A stretch of DNA of 64,000 nt from Tubulanus polymorphus (GCF_964204645.1 NC_134026.1:17874650-17938649); one strand, 5' to 3'. Counted from the stretch's first letter, positions 1-23,572 are shown. The notes: generated by a model from the letters alone, not told the origin. Program-made: numbers and translations.

Positions 1-400
1 CAGAATACATATTTCTAGAGCAGTGGTACAGCAGGCCTACTGTGACTGAAGCCCGTATAGGTAGTTTATGTGATCATGCGGGAATGCCTTTGATAAAGTT
101 AAAACCATCTCATAATGATTCGAAACATTAAACGGTAAACGGTAGGCTACCACTATGATACGATATCACCAATAAAGATAGATCATTTTATTCAATTTCA
201 CCGGAGTTGTTTATTGGAGGAATATCATTGTTAAGTATGCAGAGAGCAACCATGTTGTATCATCAATCAGTAAACAGACAGTTTGTTGTAAAATTCCATC
301 GGTTCGGCTACATTCTACGATAAGTTTTCACTTTAAGACGCTCTGCCCGCCTTCTGCGCACTCACGAGGCCGTAGCAGCCCCTTACGCACTTGGCAGATA

Positions 401-1226
401 GATTCGCTGCGATTTTTTTCACAAGAGAATTGCCATTATTTTGTTTGCAGTGCGCATGCTCTGCTGTATTTGTAAACAAATGCACGTGGAATCGCTGAAC
501 ACTGTCAAGAACTAGTGTCACTGTAGTGTAGGCCTGTGCCCGCGTACCTATGTATAGAAGTGTATACACTTCTGTTAACACACCGATACATATGAGTACC
601 GTATGATCTACTACTCAATTGGATGGAAAACCTGCTTACGAAGAATCTGGACACGTGTAGCATTTTCTTACTCGATCAACGAAATGTTTGAAACTTACAC
701 AGAAAAGACTTGTTGATGAATCTAACGAATTAGAAATTTGCCCCATAAAGATCAATTTTTGAGGAACACTGAATGTATACAAAATTCTGTTTAAATTCCC
801 AAACCACATAATCCAGGGCAATGCAGCCTTTTTGAAAGAAAGTCGAATGATTTAGATTTTGATCTTTCATTTTCAATCATACTAATTTCCTTCTCAAGCA
901 TGCAGATGTGCCAGTCATTTGGAAGCTTAACGACTTATATTTCTTTAATTAAATCCTCCAAAAGTTTATGAGTTGAAATATGAATGAAAAGGCGGTGACA
1001 AAAAGTCAATTTCAAAATTTTTCATCATGTAAAATCGTAGAAAAGGCCTGCCCCGGGATGGCGGGTATAGTTGACACGGTTTTGTTTGTATTAAGTTCAT
1101 AGCCGCGAATGCTGATACAGGAGTGTAGTGCACCCACATGTGGATTGTGTTTAAAAACAGAATGGGGAGCATGCGCACTGCAAACAAGATGGCAGAAACT
1201 CTCTTGTGAAAAAAAAAATCGCAGAT
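401..1226. repeat. Imperfect inverted repeat, arms of about 90 bp
   Basis: The stretch 401-490 is matched in reverse complement by 1136-1226. Shared blocks include GATTCGC, a T-tract followed by CACAAGAGA, and TTTGCAGTGCGCATGCTC. The arms enclose about 645 bp of unrelated sequence. This could be a decayed terminal-inverted-repeat transposon or two opposed copies of one short repeat. I did not find a clear target-site duplication. Confidence 0.6.
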
Positions 1227-2688
1227 TCGCTTTGTAATGCGAATCTGAAAAATAACTTTTAACTTTCCCATGCGTTGAACATCACAACAGTGATAGAATG
1301 TATTCGTTGTTTTTTTAAATTGCAATATTGTGATGGTTATTTGCAGCAACTGTAGTTTTTAGTTATAAGATGGTAGTGAGTTGGTAGTCATGAAGGTTAT
1401 AAGATGGTAGTGAGTCGATGACGTCATTTTCGTGTCGCCACTTATAACTTGTTGGTGGGAGTTCAGAGGAAGATTTGTCAAACGAATAAATACTTTAATC
1501 TTATTTATGCAGAGTGTGAAATTTCGCTTTTTTAAAATATTTCCCTAAATTATTAGAAAATGCCAATAGTAAGACCGTGGGAAAGTTTTTATTGTTGAAT
1601 GGGTGAATCACGGTGGCGCAGTGCACCTGTGATAAGGCGGAAATAGTTTCATGTGAAGGCAAAGCTTTTAAACGATAAGACAGTCGGAGGTGGTGTATCA
1701 ACTTTTTTCAACTAAAGTGCTGCTATTTTCCCAATCAAATTGCTAGATTTCGATTATTTCTCATAAGTCAACACTTGTAATTCAAGCGTGATTTTGATGT
1801 GTGTAGAAATATATCGTGACTACTGAAAAATTTTGGATTGATTCACCGCATAGCTTTTTCATAGTGAACATTTTAGTATATGAATCAATTAAGATGATTG
1901 ACAGACACTGGTGCGGTTGTATCAGCTGTTGAAGACGTTCGATGTAAACAATAATTTTAACCACGTGCGCGTTGAAAACAGGGACATCAAACTAAGAAGC
2001 ACTGAATTTTTTAATTACTTGTGATTTGAATAGGCATCTGTGCTGGTTTTTCAAAAAGTCGAATTTTAATTGACTCCTATTGCGTAGGCCTAAGCCAGGC
2101 CCTCTGGAATTGAATTGAAGTCAACACAGTAATTCGCCTGTAGGCCAAATTTGCGATGAATCTTTTTGAAAATTAGCTTGAAGATTGGGTCTGGCGAGAT
2201 GTCCACCCCTATTGTAAAAAAATGTCATTGGCGATCAAATATGGCTGCCATTTGGGTGGCCATCTTGAATTTGGTGTGAGGATCAGGGTAAGTAAACTGT
2301 CCATGCCTTTTGTATATGGAGGTCATCGGCTTTCAAATATGGCCGCCAGGTCAGCCATCTTGAATTTCTAGCATGAAACAGCCTGCAGTACTAGTACTAG
2401 TTGAGTTCTAGTATGGCCACCAGAGTTGCCATCCATCTAGGATTTTTTTTCAGCATGATGCCTACATCAATTCTTGATGCATTTTTTCATGAAGTGTGTT
2501 ATTTGGGGCAGCTAAAATGGGCTTGTCTTTTCATGTAAGGATATATTAACAGAAAATGTACATTATTGCCACATTGCCTATACCATCTTAACTATTTTAA
2601 AACTTATTACATCGTTACAATGTAAATCTTTCTGTAAAACTTTGAATCATACTGAATCATTCTTCTTCTACTGCGTCATGTAGGTATA

Positions 2689-3350
2689 AGGCCCGTGGGC
2701 CTCTTGTTTTTGAGGAATCAAAGGCATATAACAGTACATTCATGTACTGAAAAATTATGAAATACTTCAATCTTCAGTGCCCGGTGGCTCTTAATGGTTT
2801 ATAGTTTGTTAATTTTGTTAAATTTTACTCACACAGTCGATTTCTGTCGATGTTCTTCTCATTTTGCCTTTGGTCTAGATGACCGAACACTAGCGCACCT
2901 CGCGGTGGCGGCAAACATCAAAATCATTTAGAATAGAAGTAGGGCCTAACAGTTCATGCTTGGAAAACCACAGTCAGTCGAGATTACCCTTACAGTTGTA
3001 CATTAAATGTGAATCTTGTATAGGCGAAAGTGCCGAAATTGTTGTATTAAATGGGTTTTTGTATACAAATCTTGATTGATATAAATCTCTAAACTGGGTG
3101 GGACATGATGGAAAACGTCAGAATAAACTAGTTTCGTCTTTAACAAAGTCACATTAATGAGGTTTAACAATACAAATAGCGTTTAGGCTAAATCTTTCGG
3201 CAGAAAAATTAAATTCATTCAATTCTTAAGTCTGTTGTCCTCCCAATCAACATCGTCATAGAACATTTCTGGCAGATGTAAAGCATAAACCACTTAATAC
3301 CTTACCACTGTATAATCTACCAATGCTTCAAGGCCCATGGGCCTCTTGTT
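2689..3350 (+). repeat. Two copies of a dispersed repeat end (AGGCCC-TGGGCCTCTTG)
   Basis: Nearly identical palindromic ends lie at 2689-2710 (AGGCCCGTGGGCCTCTTG) and 3331-3350 (AGGCCCATGGGCCTCTTG), in the same orientation and about 640 bp apart. The sequence before the first copy (2200-2400) has repeated 'atggccgccaggtcagccat'-like segments. The tandem block at 37129-37480 has the same general flavour, and a related-looking end (CCCTGGACCCCTTGTTTG) occurs near 37894. The family is not identified. Confidence 0.5.
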
Positions 3351-3734
3351 ATTGAATTTTACATTCGAGAATTTTTTCGCACTCCGATCCAGGAGCCATC
3401 TGTATTCTTTTGTTAACCGCGGAACACTGAGAGATATCTGTGCTTGAAAGAATTAATTCATGTCATTGTGTAGTAGACTGCTCTTGCAGTGAAGCAGATC
3501 ATGGTTTATGGTTCTAGGTTTACTTGATAAATCTTTTGAATATTCTAACTTTGTGATGGCCCATCACTCATCAGCTTGTCCCTTAGCCTGCACTGGGGGG
3601 CTCTTGTTCATTTTGTCGAAATTTCTGGAACTAACGATCATCTCAACTCCATGTTGTGGACCTATTATTATCATTATTCCCCAACTTGTGATTTGATTTT
3701 CTCATAACTCTCATAATGCTCTTGGAACTAATGA

Positions 3735-15033
<11,299 letters not shown>

Positions 15034-15056
15034 GAATTTATCTTCTTTTATTTAGA

Positions 15057-15062
15057 AATAAA
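15057..15062 (+). terminator. Polyadenylation signal AATAAA of LETM1
   Basis: A canonical AATAAA lies 24 bases past the LETM1 stop codon. It is the first signal downstream and fits a short 3' UTR. Confidence 0.6.
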
Positions 15063-17600
15063 ATGATGAGATACGGGTACCTGATATCCAACTACATGTG
15101 TACGTAGTAAGATACGCAACGGAAGCAGCCATTTGACATGGTTCTAATTTCAAATGATAGTTTTCAGATGAATTTAATAGTTATGAAGTACTGTCATATG
15201 CTTTTGTCAAGAGATAATACTTTATACATTAAGTCCATCCATTCAGGGTTCGATTTAACAGACTAACCGGAGGCCAGTGGATTTCCTGTCGGGATCATAT
15301 TCTTTACTCTTGAAATCCATCGGGCCAGTGGATGTTTAAGCTACCGCTATTAAAGTAATATAGTCTATGTGCGAACATCTGTTTGTCTGCCTCTGCATCA
15401 TGTGGTTCCTCAGTCAGCTCTCGGTATACATTCAACTCCGAATATAACTTCATGTTGGCTTCATTTCTTAGAACTGCGTGTGCAATAAGGTGCACAGTCA
15501 TCTGTATAAAGTAGAGTATGGTGGTGAGCGAAGCTAATTGACAGTATTTGATGAGGTCACATTGCTGACCGACTCAGTCGCTAGACATTGTCAGTAGGCC
15601 TATGGCTTACAACGTCGAGTAGTACAATTTAATATCATTAGACAGGCCACTGTAAGTGTTGGACCAGAATTTAGCTTCGAGATTGGTGAATTTTGAGATA
15701 TAAATCAGTTTGTGTTTATAGTTCTCAATTGAGCAGGACAATACACTATGAATGTGGGGAGTCCCCTGAAATGGTATCAAAACAATCTAATTGGGAATTA
15801 TACAATGTATTTATGAATTTATAGTTTTCCTTTAATCAGCTGTCTTTATCTACAGCAACTTGAATTGGAAAAAACACTTTGGTATAAGAACTGCAGCCAG
15901 TAAAATAATTGGAGGGCCAGTATTAAAATCAAATCCACTGGTCCTTTTGTCCTTAAATCTTACCCTGTCCTTTCCACCAATTTTAAAAGATCTTCTTTTC
16001 ATATTAATTTGTACTGATAATATCATAGAATTTTGTTGGTCTGAGTTGATACATTATATCCGAAGAATACCGTTTAGAATAATTATGTCCGATGATATCC
16101 TGTTTTGAAGTACATGTATTTTACAAATGATTACTAGAATGTCTAAGATAATATAATGAGAAAACATTTATAGCTGTAATACTACATATATTGTCATTAG
16201 GTAACTTCCTGAAAAGATCTCAAGAACTATTCGATATCAAATGGAAATTTATGGAGTTAAGAAATCTGCACCGTTTATGAATACATGTAATTGATATTGA
16301 AATATTGTTCCGTTTGTCGTGATTAGTAACTAGGTTTGAATAGGTCTAATGAAATCCCGAGTGTTCGCGTGTATATAAATATGTAGTATTTTCGTAGGTA
16401 ATCAATCATAGATTCTGAAACGTGTCTTGTTAACTGATAGATATTGTTTCAGAATGTATGCTTCTTGATGTTGTTAGTTTATAACTCCTGTAAATAGAGC
16501 ACAAGATTTGGTGTAAATATACATAGATATTTGATGAATACCGGTATATAATTTACCAATGGATGAATGGAGAAATATAGCAAATATTATATTAGATATT
16601 TAGAGTTTTTGTTTTTCTGAGCTAGAATTATCTTACAGGACCGATTCTGAAGTCTGACTTTTATGCTTTATCAGATGGAAGCCTAAAGGATAATTAAGTT
16701 TGGTGTGATTTTCTGGTAAAATCCAGATCCAAGAGGCAAAATTTCATCACAAAATCCATGGAACGAGCATATTGAAGATGTAGTATATGCCCCAAGCATG
16801 CCAAGTCTCAAAAGCATAAAAAACTAATTAGATATTAACTAAACATATGGAGAAGCACTACGAATAAAGAATGCACCATTGGGAATACAGCGAATTATTG
16901 TCACAGGGGCCAGTGTTTATCGATATAAAATAACATAATAATTAAGTTATTTTATATACATTATAGACACTGGATTAACAGATTATCGTTTTTAGTGCAT
17001 TAATCTACGGCTCTGATGCGAACCGCCTGCGTGATTATTGCCACTAAGTAGCTTTGACATTGTCCGCGTCCGTGCGGTCTGATCTGTCATGTCAGGTCCC
17101 GAAAAAACCCAAACTCATGACAATATTTGACGAAACGGCGAAATATCTAGGCATGTGCTGGACGAATGGAAGAACATTTTGAGTTGAATGAATATTCTGA
17201 CCCGTCGTTAATATCGAAAATGATTCAACAATTACGATAAGGAAATTGTTCTGACAAATAATTCATTTGAAAGGTTGATTTATAAGAAGAAAATATTTAT
17301 GTGTAAACTATGACTTATTTCTGTAATAAAGGGAAAAAATAAGTTTCAGGCATAGATGAATTAATTAATGTAGAAGTAAGAGTACATTATAAGAGAAAAT
17401 TTAGATGAATCGCTAGATGAATCGAGGTCTTGATATTTCGTTTCCGCAATAAGACAAGGAAATTATCTGCTCACTATCACAGTTCGGCAACACTCCTCAC
17501 TGTCCTGAAGTCCTGAAGTCTCACTATTTATATTCATTGTCTTTATGATGAACATGTTAAAGAGCCGAATGCAATATAGAGACTGATTTTATTGAGACTG
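15063..17600. other. Intergenic sequence 3' of LETM1, no gene seen
   Basis: AT-rich sequence with no conserved coding frame. Segments near 15260-15340 and 15910-15945 share the words GGCCAGTGGAT / CCACTGGTCC in opposite orientation and may belong to one old repeat. A CCTGTCATGTCAGGTCCCG block near 17082 matches the motif of the adjacent satellite. Confidence 0.5.
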
Positions 17601-17609
17601 ATTTTAAAT

Positions 17610-19800
17610 CAACTCATCAATTTAAGGCATGAAGTTTTATTTCTATTTATACCAGTTTTAATGCAGACCTGTCACCTCAGGTCCCGAGAAGCTCTGAGGT
17701 CTGAGGTCTTACTTCATAATTATTGTTTCATAGTAACTTAAGATTAACTATATCCATGGTTAGCAATCTATATTATATTCATTACTATAAAGATACCATA
17801 AAAAGTGAAGTTTTTTCCATTTCATCAGTTTTTATGCAGGCCTGTCACCTCAGGTCTCGAGAAGCTCTGCAAAATGGCGCGAGCTGCCGTGTGAGGTCTC
17901 GCTTCATAATTATTGTTTTATAGTAACTTAAGATTAACTCTATCTATGGTTGGCATTTTGTATTATACTCTTTACTATAAAGAGACCATAAAAATTAAAG
18001 TTTTCCTTCATTTCATCAGTTTTAATGCAGACCTGTCACCACAGGTCCCGAGAAGCTCTGCAAAATGGCGCGAGCTGCCTTGTGAGGTCTCGCTTCAAAA
18101 TTTTTGTTTTATAGTAACTTAAGATTAACTCTATCTATGGTTAGCAATTTATATTACACTCATTACTATAAAGAGACCAAAAAACAAAGTTTTCCTTCAT
18201 TTCACCAGTTTTAATGCAGACCTGTCACCACAGGTCCCGAGAAGCTCTGCAAAATGGCGCGCGTTGCCGTGTGAGGTCACGCTTCAAAATTATTGTTTTA
18301 TAGTAACTTAAGATTACCTATATCTATGGTTAGCAATTTATATTATATTCATTACTATAAAGATACCATAAAAAGTAAAGTTTTTTCCATTTCATCAGTT
18401 TTAAGGCAGACCTGTCTCCTCAGGTCTCGAGAAGCTCTGCAAAATGGCGCGAGCTGCCGTGTGAGGTCTCGCTTCAAAATTATTGTTTTATAGTAACTTA
18501 AGATTAACTCTATCTATGGTTAGCATTTTATATTATACTCTTTACTATAAAGAGAGCATAAAAATTAAAGATTTCCTTCATTTCATCAGTTTTAATGCAG
18601 ACCTGTCACCACAGGTCCCGAGAAGCTCTACAAAATGGCGCGCGTTGCCGTGTGAGGTCTCGCTTCAAAATTATTGTTTTATATTAACTTAAGATTAACT
18701 CTATCTATGGTTAGCAATTTATATTATACTTATTACTATATAAAGGTTATCAAAAGTAAAGTTTTTTCCATTTCATCAGTTTTAGTGCAGACCTGTTACC
18801 ACAGGTCCCGAGAAGCTCTACAAAATGGCGCGAGCTGCCGTGTGAGGTCTCGCTTCAAAATTATTGTTTTATAGTAACTTAAGATTACCTATATCCATGG
18901 TTAGCAATTTATATTATATTCATTACTATAAAGATACCATAAAAAGTAAAGTTTTTTCCATTTCATCAGTTTTAGTGCAGACCTGTCACCTCAGGTCTCG
19001 AGAAGCTCTGCAAAATGGCGCGAGCTGCCGTGTGAGGTCTCGCTTCAAAATTATTGTTTTATATTAACTTAAGATTAACTCTATCTATGGTTAGCATTTT
19101 ATATTATACTCTTTACTATAAAGAGAGCATAAAAATTAAAGATTTCCTTCATTTCATCAGTTTTAATGCAGACCTGTCACCACAGGTCCCGAGAAGCTCT
19201 GCAAAATGGCGCGCGTTGCCGTGTGAGGTCTCGCTTCAAAATTATTGTTTTATAGTAACTTAAGATTAACTCTATCTATGGTTGGCATTTTATATTATAC
19301 TCTTTACTATAAAGAGACCATAAAAATTAAAGTTTTCCTTCATTTCATCAGTTTTAATGCAGACCTGTCACCACAGGTCGCGAGAAGCTCTGCAAAATGG
19401 CGCGCGTTGCCGTGTGAGGTCTCGCTTCAAAATTATTGTTTTATGGTAACTTAAGATTAACTCTATCTATGGTTAGCAATTTATATTATACTTATTACTA
19501 TATAAAGGTTATAAAGAGTAAAGTTTTTTCCATTTCATCAGTTTTAGTGCAGACCTGTCACCTCAGGTCCCGAGAAGCTCTGCAAAATGGCGCGAGCTGC
19601 CGTGTGAGGTCTCGCTTCAAAATTATTGTTTTATAGCAACTTAAGATTAATTCTATCCATGCTTAGCAATTTATATTATATTCTTTACTATAAAGAGACC
19701 TTAGAAATTAAAGTTTTGCCTCATTTCATCAGTTTTAATGCAGACCTGTCACCTCAGGTCCCGAAGCTCTGCAAAATGGCGCGCATTGCCGTGTGAGGCC
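17610..19800 (+). repeat. 190-bp satellite array, about 11 monomers
   Basis: Successive copies of TAACTTAAGATTAAC occur near 17727, 17917, 18107, 18297, 18487, 18678, 18868, 19058, 19249, 19440 and 19630, a period of 190-191 bp. Every monomer carries GACCTGTCACCTCAGGTC (inverted hexamers GACCTG/CAGGTC), then CAAAATGGCGCGAGCTGCCG. Three monomer types can be told apart by the block after CTATAAAG (ATACCAT; AGACCAT or AGAGCAT; GTTATCA-type). The order is roughly A-B-B-A-B-C-A-B-B-C-B, so some blocks spread as multimers. The first and last copies are partial. Open frames of 66-69 codons repeat because the monomer repeats; they are not genes. Confidence 0.95.
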
Positions 19801-20366
19801 TCACTAATTAATCAGTGTTATGTCTAATTTATCTATGTCAACTTATAAGCTTGGACTGAAATGTTTTTAAATTGTATGTACACTTGGTTAATTTATTATG
19901 TTGCGAGTAATTAATAATAATATGTAATAATATAGGGCCTAATCTTAATGAGTATAATGATTGTTATTAATACTGATTATGATTACATAAGGCACTACTA
20001 GTATCATTGCCTGATCTTGATATTTTCATGTTTCGTGTTACAAAAAAATAAATCAATTGTAAACAATTCGTTCAATGTTCTCCAATAATTCACAATCATT
20101 CCATCTTTATTATTATAAGGCGATATAGTTCAACAACTTTTTATAAACGGACAAACATAAATTCTTAAATGAATTCATAACACATCATAGTTTGTTTTTT
20201 TGTTTTTGAATAATATATTCAGAAAGCACTACGATATGTTCTTTGTGTTCTTATCGGCTATCATTTGTTCTAAATCCGCGCCTATCATATCTTCTAATCG
20301 CCTATCATCGGTTCAGTCATAACGATTTTCATTTTAGCGAATCGACCTGTCACCTGAGGTCCCACG

Positions 20367-20398
20367 TGTCATGTCAGGTCTTGGGCCCTGACATGACA
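20367..20398. repeat. Hairpin with 12-bp perfect arms
   Basis: TGTCATGTCAGG and CCTGACATGACA flank an 8-base loop. It sits next to GACCTGTCACCTGAGGTC, so this spot carries the same palindromic motif as each satellite monomer. It looks like a detached relative of the satellite. Confidence 0.8.
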
Positions 20399-20602
20399 GG
20401 TTCTGGAAACTCTGCAGACAGACCTAAATGTTTCACTTCCGGGTTGACTTGACAGAACTCCGAACTTGGCAATATTTGGTTCAATTGACAGCTTTTGCGT
20501 GTAAATAAGTGTGCTTGATCGTAACCAACAGTAAGGTTGGTAATTGTGGTAGTTTACCTTGCCCTGTTAAACAAATGCCACGTTCCGTCGTTCGTTCGTT
20601 CT

Positions 20603-20632
20603 AACAACAACAACAACAACAACAACAACAAC
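20603..20632 (+). repeat. (AAC)n microsatellite
   Basis: About ten uninterrupted AAC/CAA units. Confidence 0.95.
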
Positions 20633-20820
20633 TATAGACTTAAGGTACTCGATATCAACTCCTCAGTCCTCGGTCCCGTAATTCAATCAAATTTTATTTG
20701 GCAGGTTAAATTATTGCCGACCCGGCATTATTGCGCTGTTAACTCTATCTTACCGGTTGCAGGTTCTGATTGGTGAATCCGCGCCATGCATGCACACAGG
20801 TGTGGAAAATTCGTACCGAC

Positions 20821-20996
20821 CCGTACGGATTACTCCGGAAGCTATTCGTACGGACCCGTACGGATTACTCCGGAAGCTATTCGTACGGACCCGTAGGGAT
20901 TACTCCGGAAGCTATTCGTACGGACCCGTACGGATTACTCCGGAGGCTATTCGTACGGACCCGTACGGATTACTCCGGAAGTTATTCGTACGGACC
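20821..20996 (+). repeat. 35-bp tandem repeat, 5 copies
   Basis: The unit begins CCGTACGGATTACTCCGGAA and ends TATTCGTACGGAC; five copies fill 176 bp with a few substitutions. One and a half copies occur in opposite orientation at 23127-23176. The array therefore marks both sides of the fold-back structure. Confidence 0.95.
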
Positions 20997-21404
20997 TGTT
21001 CAATTTCAATTTATTCATGTTTATTCATCATAAATCAAAGAGTACGATTGTGAATGAAGGAAAAAACAATACAAATTCCGTATTATTCGTATGGTATATG
21101 CTATTCGTATGGACTACTCCGAAAGCTATTCGTCGTAGACATAGAACTATTCAGAACAACGTGACGTAGAACAGACAGCCTTAATATTATGAATATTATA
21201 CATATGAATTACATTATTTTCAGTTATTCTAATTCTATTCTGACGGACCTCGCTACACGTGAAGAGAATGTCCGTACGGATAACACATAATTCTATCGAA
21301 GTGGATATTTTGCCAATGCGGCATTATTTTAGTAAACGCTATTCCACCAATGGCTATATATAATAAGATATATAATAATAGAATATAACAATATCATCAT
21401 TATA

Positions 21405-21512
21405 TTGGGTGTAGGGTTAGGGTTTCGATAGGGTTAGGGTCAAGAGGGTCCAGAGGCTTAGGTTTAGGGTTGGAGTCCGTTTTTACCCCTAGGGATAGGG
21501 TTAGGGTAAGGT
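21405..21512 (+). repeat. Telomere-like TTAGGG-rich segment
   Basis: Several GGGTTAGGG and TTTAGGG words occur in a degenerate run. The reverse-complement counterpart (CCCTAAACC, CCTAACCC words) is at 23455-23572. The words are too irregular for a recent telomeric insertion. Confidence 0.75.
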
Positions 21513-21687
21513 GAGGCTATATGTAGTGAAGAATTACGGGTGGTTTTGAGTGAGCCCGGTGGCCCGGAGTCGCGCACCTCTGTGCGCATGCGCGGCGTCA
21601 ATTAGCCAATCAAAACGCACCATTGGCAAAATAGCGTTAACAGGAATAATGCCGCATTGGCAAAATATCCACTGCCAGAAATGCCTA

Positions 21688-22275
21688 ATTCTATTCTGAC
21701 GGACCTCGCTACACGTAAATAGAATGTCCGTACGGATAACACATAATTCTATTCTGACGGACCTCGCTACGTGAAGAGAATGTCCGTACGGATAACACAT
21801 AATTCTATTCTGACCGACCTCGCTACACGTAAATAGAATGTCCGTACGGATAACACATAATTCTATTCTGACGGACCTCGCTACGTAAATAGAATGTCTG
21901 TACGGATAACACATAATTCTATTCTGACCGACCTCGCTACACGTAAATAGAATGTCCGTACGGATAACACATAATTCTATTCTGACGGACCTCACTACAC
22001 GTAAATAGAATGTCCGTACGGATAACACATAATTCTATTCTGACGGACCTCGCTACACGTAAATAGAATGTCCGTACGGATAACACATAATTCTATTCTG
22101 ACGGACCTCGCTACGTAAATAGAATATCCGTACAGATAACACAATTCTATTCTGACGGACCTCGCTACGTAAATAGAATGTCTGTACAGATAACACATAA
22201 TTCTATTCTGACGGACCTCGCTACGTGAAGAGAATGTCCGTACGGATAACACATAATTCTATTCTGACGGACCGC
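21688..22275 (+). repeat. 56-58-bp tandem repeat, about 10 copies
   Basis: The unit contains AATTCTATTCTGACGGACCT, then CGCTACACGTAAATAGAATG and TCCGTACGGATAACACAT. Shorter units lack two bases (CTACGTAAAT versus CTACACGTAAAT). An isolated unit lies at 21235-21290. A 164-codon minus-strand frame across the array is a by-product of the repeat. Confidence 0.95.
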
Positions 22276-22559
22276 GATCAGATTGACAATGTCCTCCGTA
22301 GTACGGATCCTTTTTTAAGATAGCAACATTTTTGTGTTTAAATGCAGGTTTTTTATTATAAAGTATCACAAATGAAATAAATCAACAAAAATTTCTACTA
22401 TTTACAATGATTTATACAACAGCACCAAAGAAATGATTAAAACTACTTAACATGAATAACAATTATTTTTTTCAAGTTTAAAATAGAACATTTTGTATAG
22501 CATATACAATAATCAATTTGGGCAGCACCAACTAAATACGTTCGAAAATCTATGCGGTT

Positions 22560-23100
22560 ATAGTACTTAATAATACAATCAATAAAATCAATTAATACAT
22601 TTACAAAAAAGAATAAAATAGAACAGTAGCATACACATTAATCACACAATCAGTAGGGAGCATTGCACCTTAAAAATCAATTAATTAATACAATTACAAA
22701 AAAGAATAAAATAGAACAGTAGCATACACATTAATCACACAATCAGTAGGGAGCATTGCACCTTAAAAATCAATTAATTAATACAATTACAAAAAAGAAT
22801 AAAATAGAACAGTAGCATACACATTAATCACACAATCAGTAGGGAGCATTGCACCTTAGAAAATCAATTAATTAATACAAATACAAAAAGGAATAAAATA
22901 GAACAGTAGCATACACATTAATCACACAATCAGTAGGGAGCATTGCACCTTAAAAATCAATTAATACAATTACAAAAAAGAATAAAATAGAACAGTAGCA
23001 TATACATTAATCACACAATCAGTAGGGAGCATTGCACCTTAGAAATCAATTAATACAATTACAAAAAAAGAATAAAATAGAACAGTAGCATATACAATAA
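22560..23100 (+). repeat. 93-bp tandem repeat, about 5 copies
   Basis: The word CAGTAGGGAGCATTGCACC recurs at about 22651, 22744, 22837, 22931 and 23020. Units differ by very few bases, which indicates recent expansion. Confidence 0.95.
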
Positions 23101-23352
23101 TCAGATGGCGCGGTAGTCTGTCAGTTCTGTACGAATAGCCTCCGGAGTAATCCGTACAGGTCCGTACGAATAGCCACTTTGTTCAAAGAAACTCAGTGGA
23201 TATTTTACCACATATGGCAGAGTGTTTATTTCCGCCATTTTACCGTACATCATCGTTGATTGGCTGATTTATGCTGCGCATGCGCACTGACTAAGGTGCG
23301 CGACTTAGAAAATTCAAGGAAAGTGTGGATAACAGTTAAATTGAGCGGATTG

Positions 23353-23420
23353 AGCGAGACTCGAATCCGGGCCATTAAGTTACTAGCGCAGCGTCGTACC
23401 ACTAGACCACCAAGCTCGCT
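23353..23420 (-). repeat. tRNA-like sequence (Glu/Gly-type A box), SINE head or pseudogene
   Basis: Read on the minus strand it starts AGCGAG and ends CTCGCT, which pair as an acceptor-like stem. TGGTGGTCTAGTGGTA matches the A box of tRNA-Glu/Gly, and GGATTCGAGTC resembles a B box. The T stem does not pair well and no good anticodon arm is visible, so this is not a working tRNA gene. It lies in the right arm of the fold-back structure and is deleted from the left arm. A similar tRNA-like block (TGGGCTAGTGGG A box) is on the minus strand at about 23735-23810. Confidence 0.65.
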
Positions 23421-23454
23421 GAAAACCAACCGAATGTTTTAACTAGATATAGAC

Positions 23455-23572
23455 CTGACCTCACCTTAATCCTATCCCTAGGGGGTAAAACGAACCCTAA
23501 ACCTAACCTAATCCTAACCCACTGGGTCCATTAAACCCTAAACCCATCAGAACCCTAACCCTAAACACAATA
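23455..23572 (-). repeat. Telomere-like segment, inverse of 21405-21512
   Basis: Words such as CCCTAAACCTAACC and CCCTAACCCTAAAC mirror the left-arm segment. It ends at the same CCTATCCCTAGGG junction. Confidence 0.75.

Larger units (their letters stand above)
19801..20820. other. Unique AT-rich spacer between satellite and fold-back region
   Basis: No gene seen. It contains a satellite-related block with a hairpin (20341-20405), an (AAC)n microsatellite (20603-20632) and, at 20705-20760, a copy of the 'GCATTATT...GTTAA' module found elsewhere in the fold-back region. Confidence 0.5.
21405..23572. mobile_element. Composite fold-back element with tandem arrays between inverted arms
   Basis: The left arm (21405-21690) and right arm (23190-23572) are homologous in inverse orientation. 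Both have a TTAGGG-rich block ending in a CCCTAGGGATAGG-type word and GTGAGG, then a GAGC..GGTGG tRNA-like start, then GTCGCGCACC, GTGCGCATGCGC and AAATATCCACTG. The right arm is longer because it keeps a tRNA-like body that the left arm lacks. Inside are a 58-bp array (21688-22275) and a 93-bp array (22560-23100). No transposase was found. It may be a fold-back type transposon or opposed insertions of one repeat. A further module lies at 23640-23815 and a fragment at 23996-24060. Confidence 0.75.

Noticed and set aside
17723-19636. Nine or more repeated 66-69-codon frames (MFYSNLRL type)
   Set aside because: They follow from the 190-bp satellite period. Each stops within its monomer, and the frames change where the monomer length is 191.
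21534-22252. Minus-strand frames of 164 and 85 codons across the 58-bp array
   Set aside because: The repeated peptide comes from the array itself. Unit length alternates between 56 and 58, and no start, splice site or domain supports a gene.
20821-23100. Possible CRISPR array
   Set aside because: The units are directly adjacent near-identical tandem repeats without unique spacers, and the context is an animal genome.
23353-23420. Functional tRNA-Glu or tRNA-Gly gene
   Set aside because: The A box and acceptor-like stem are good, but the T arm does not pair and no proper anticodon arm exists. It is also part of a repeated arm.
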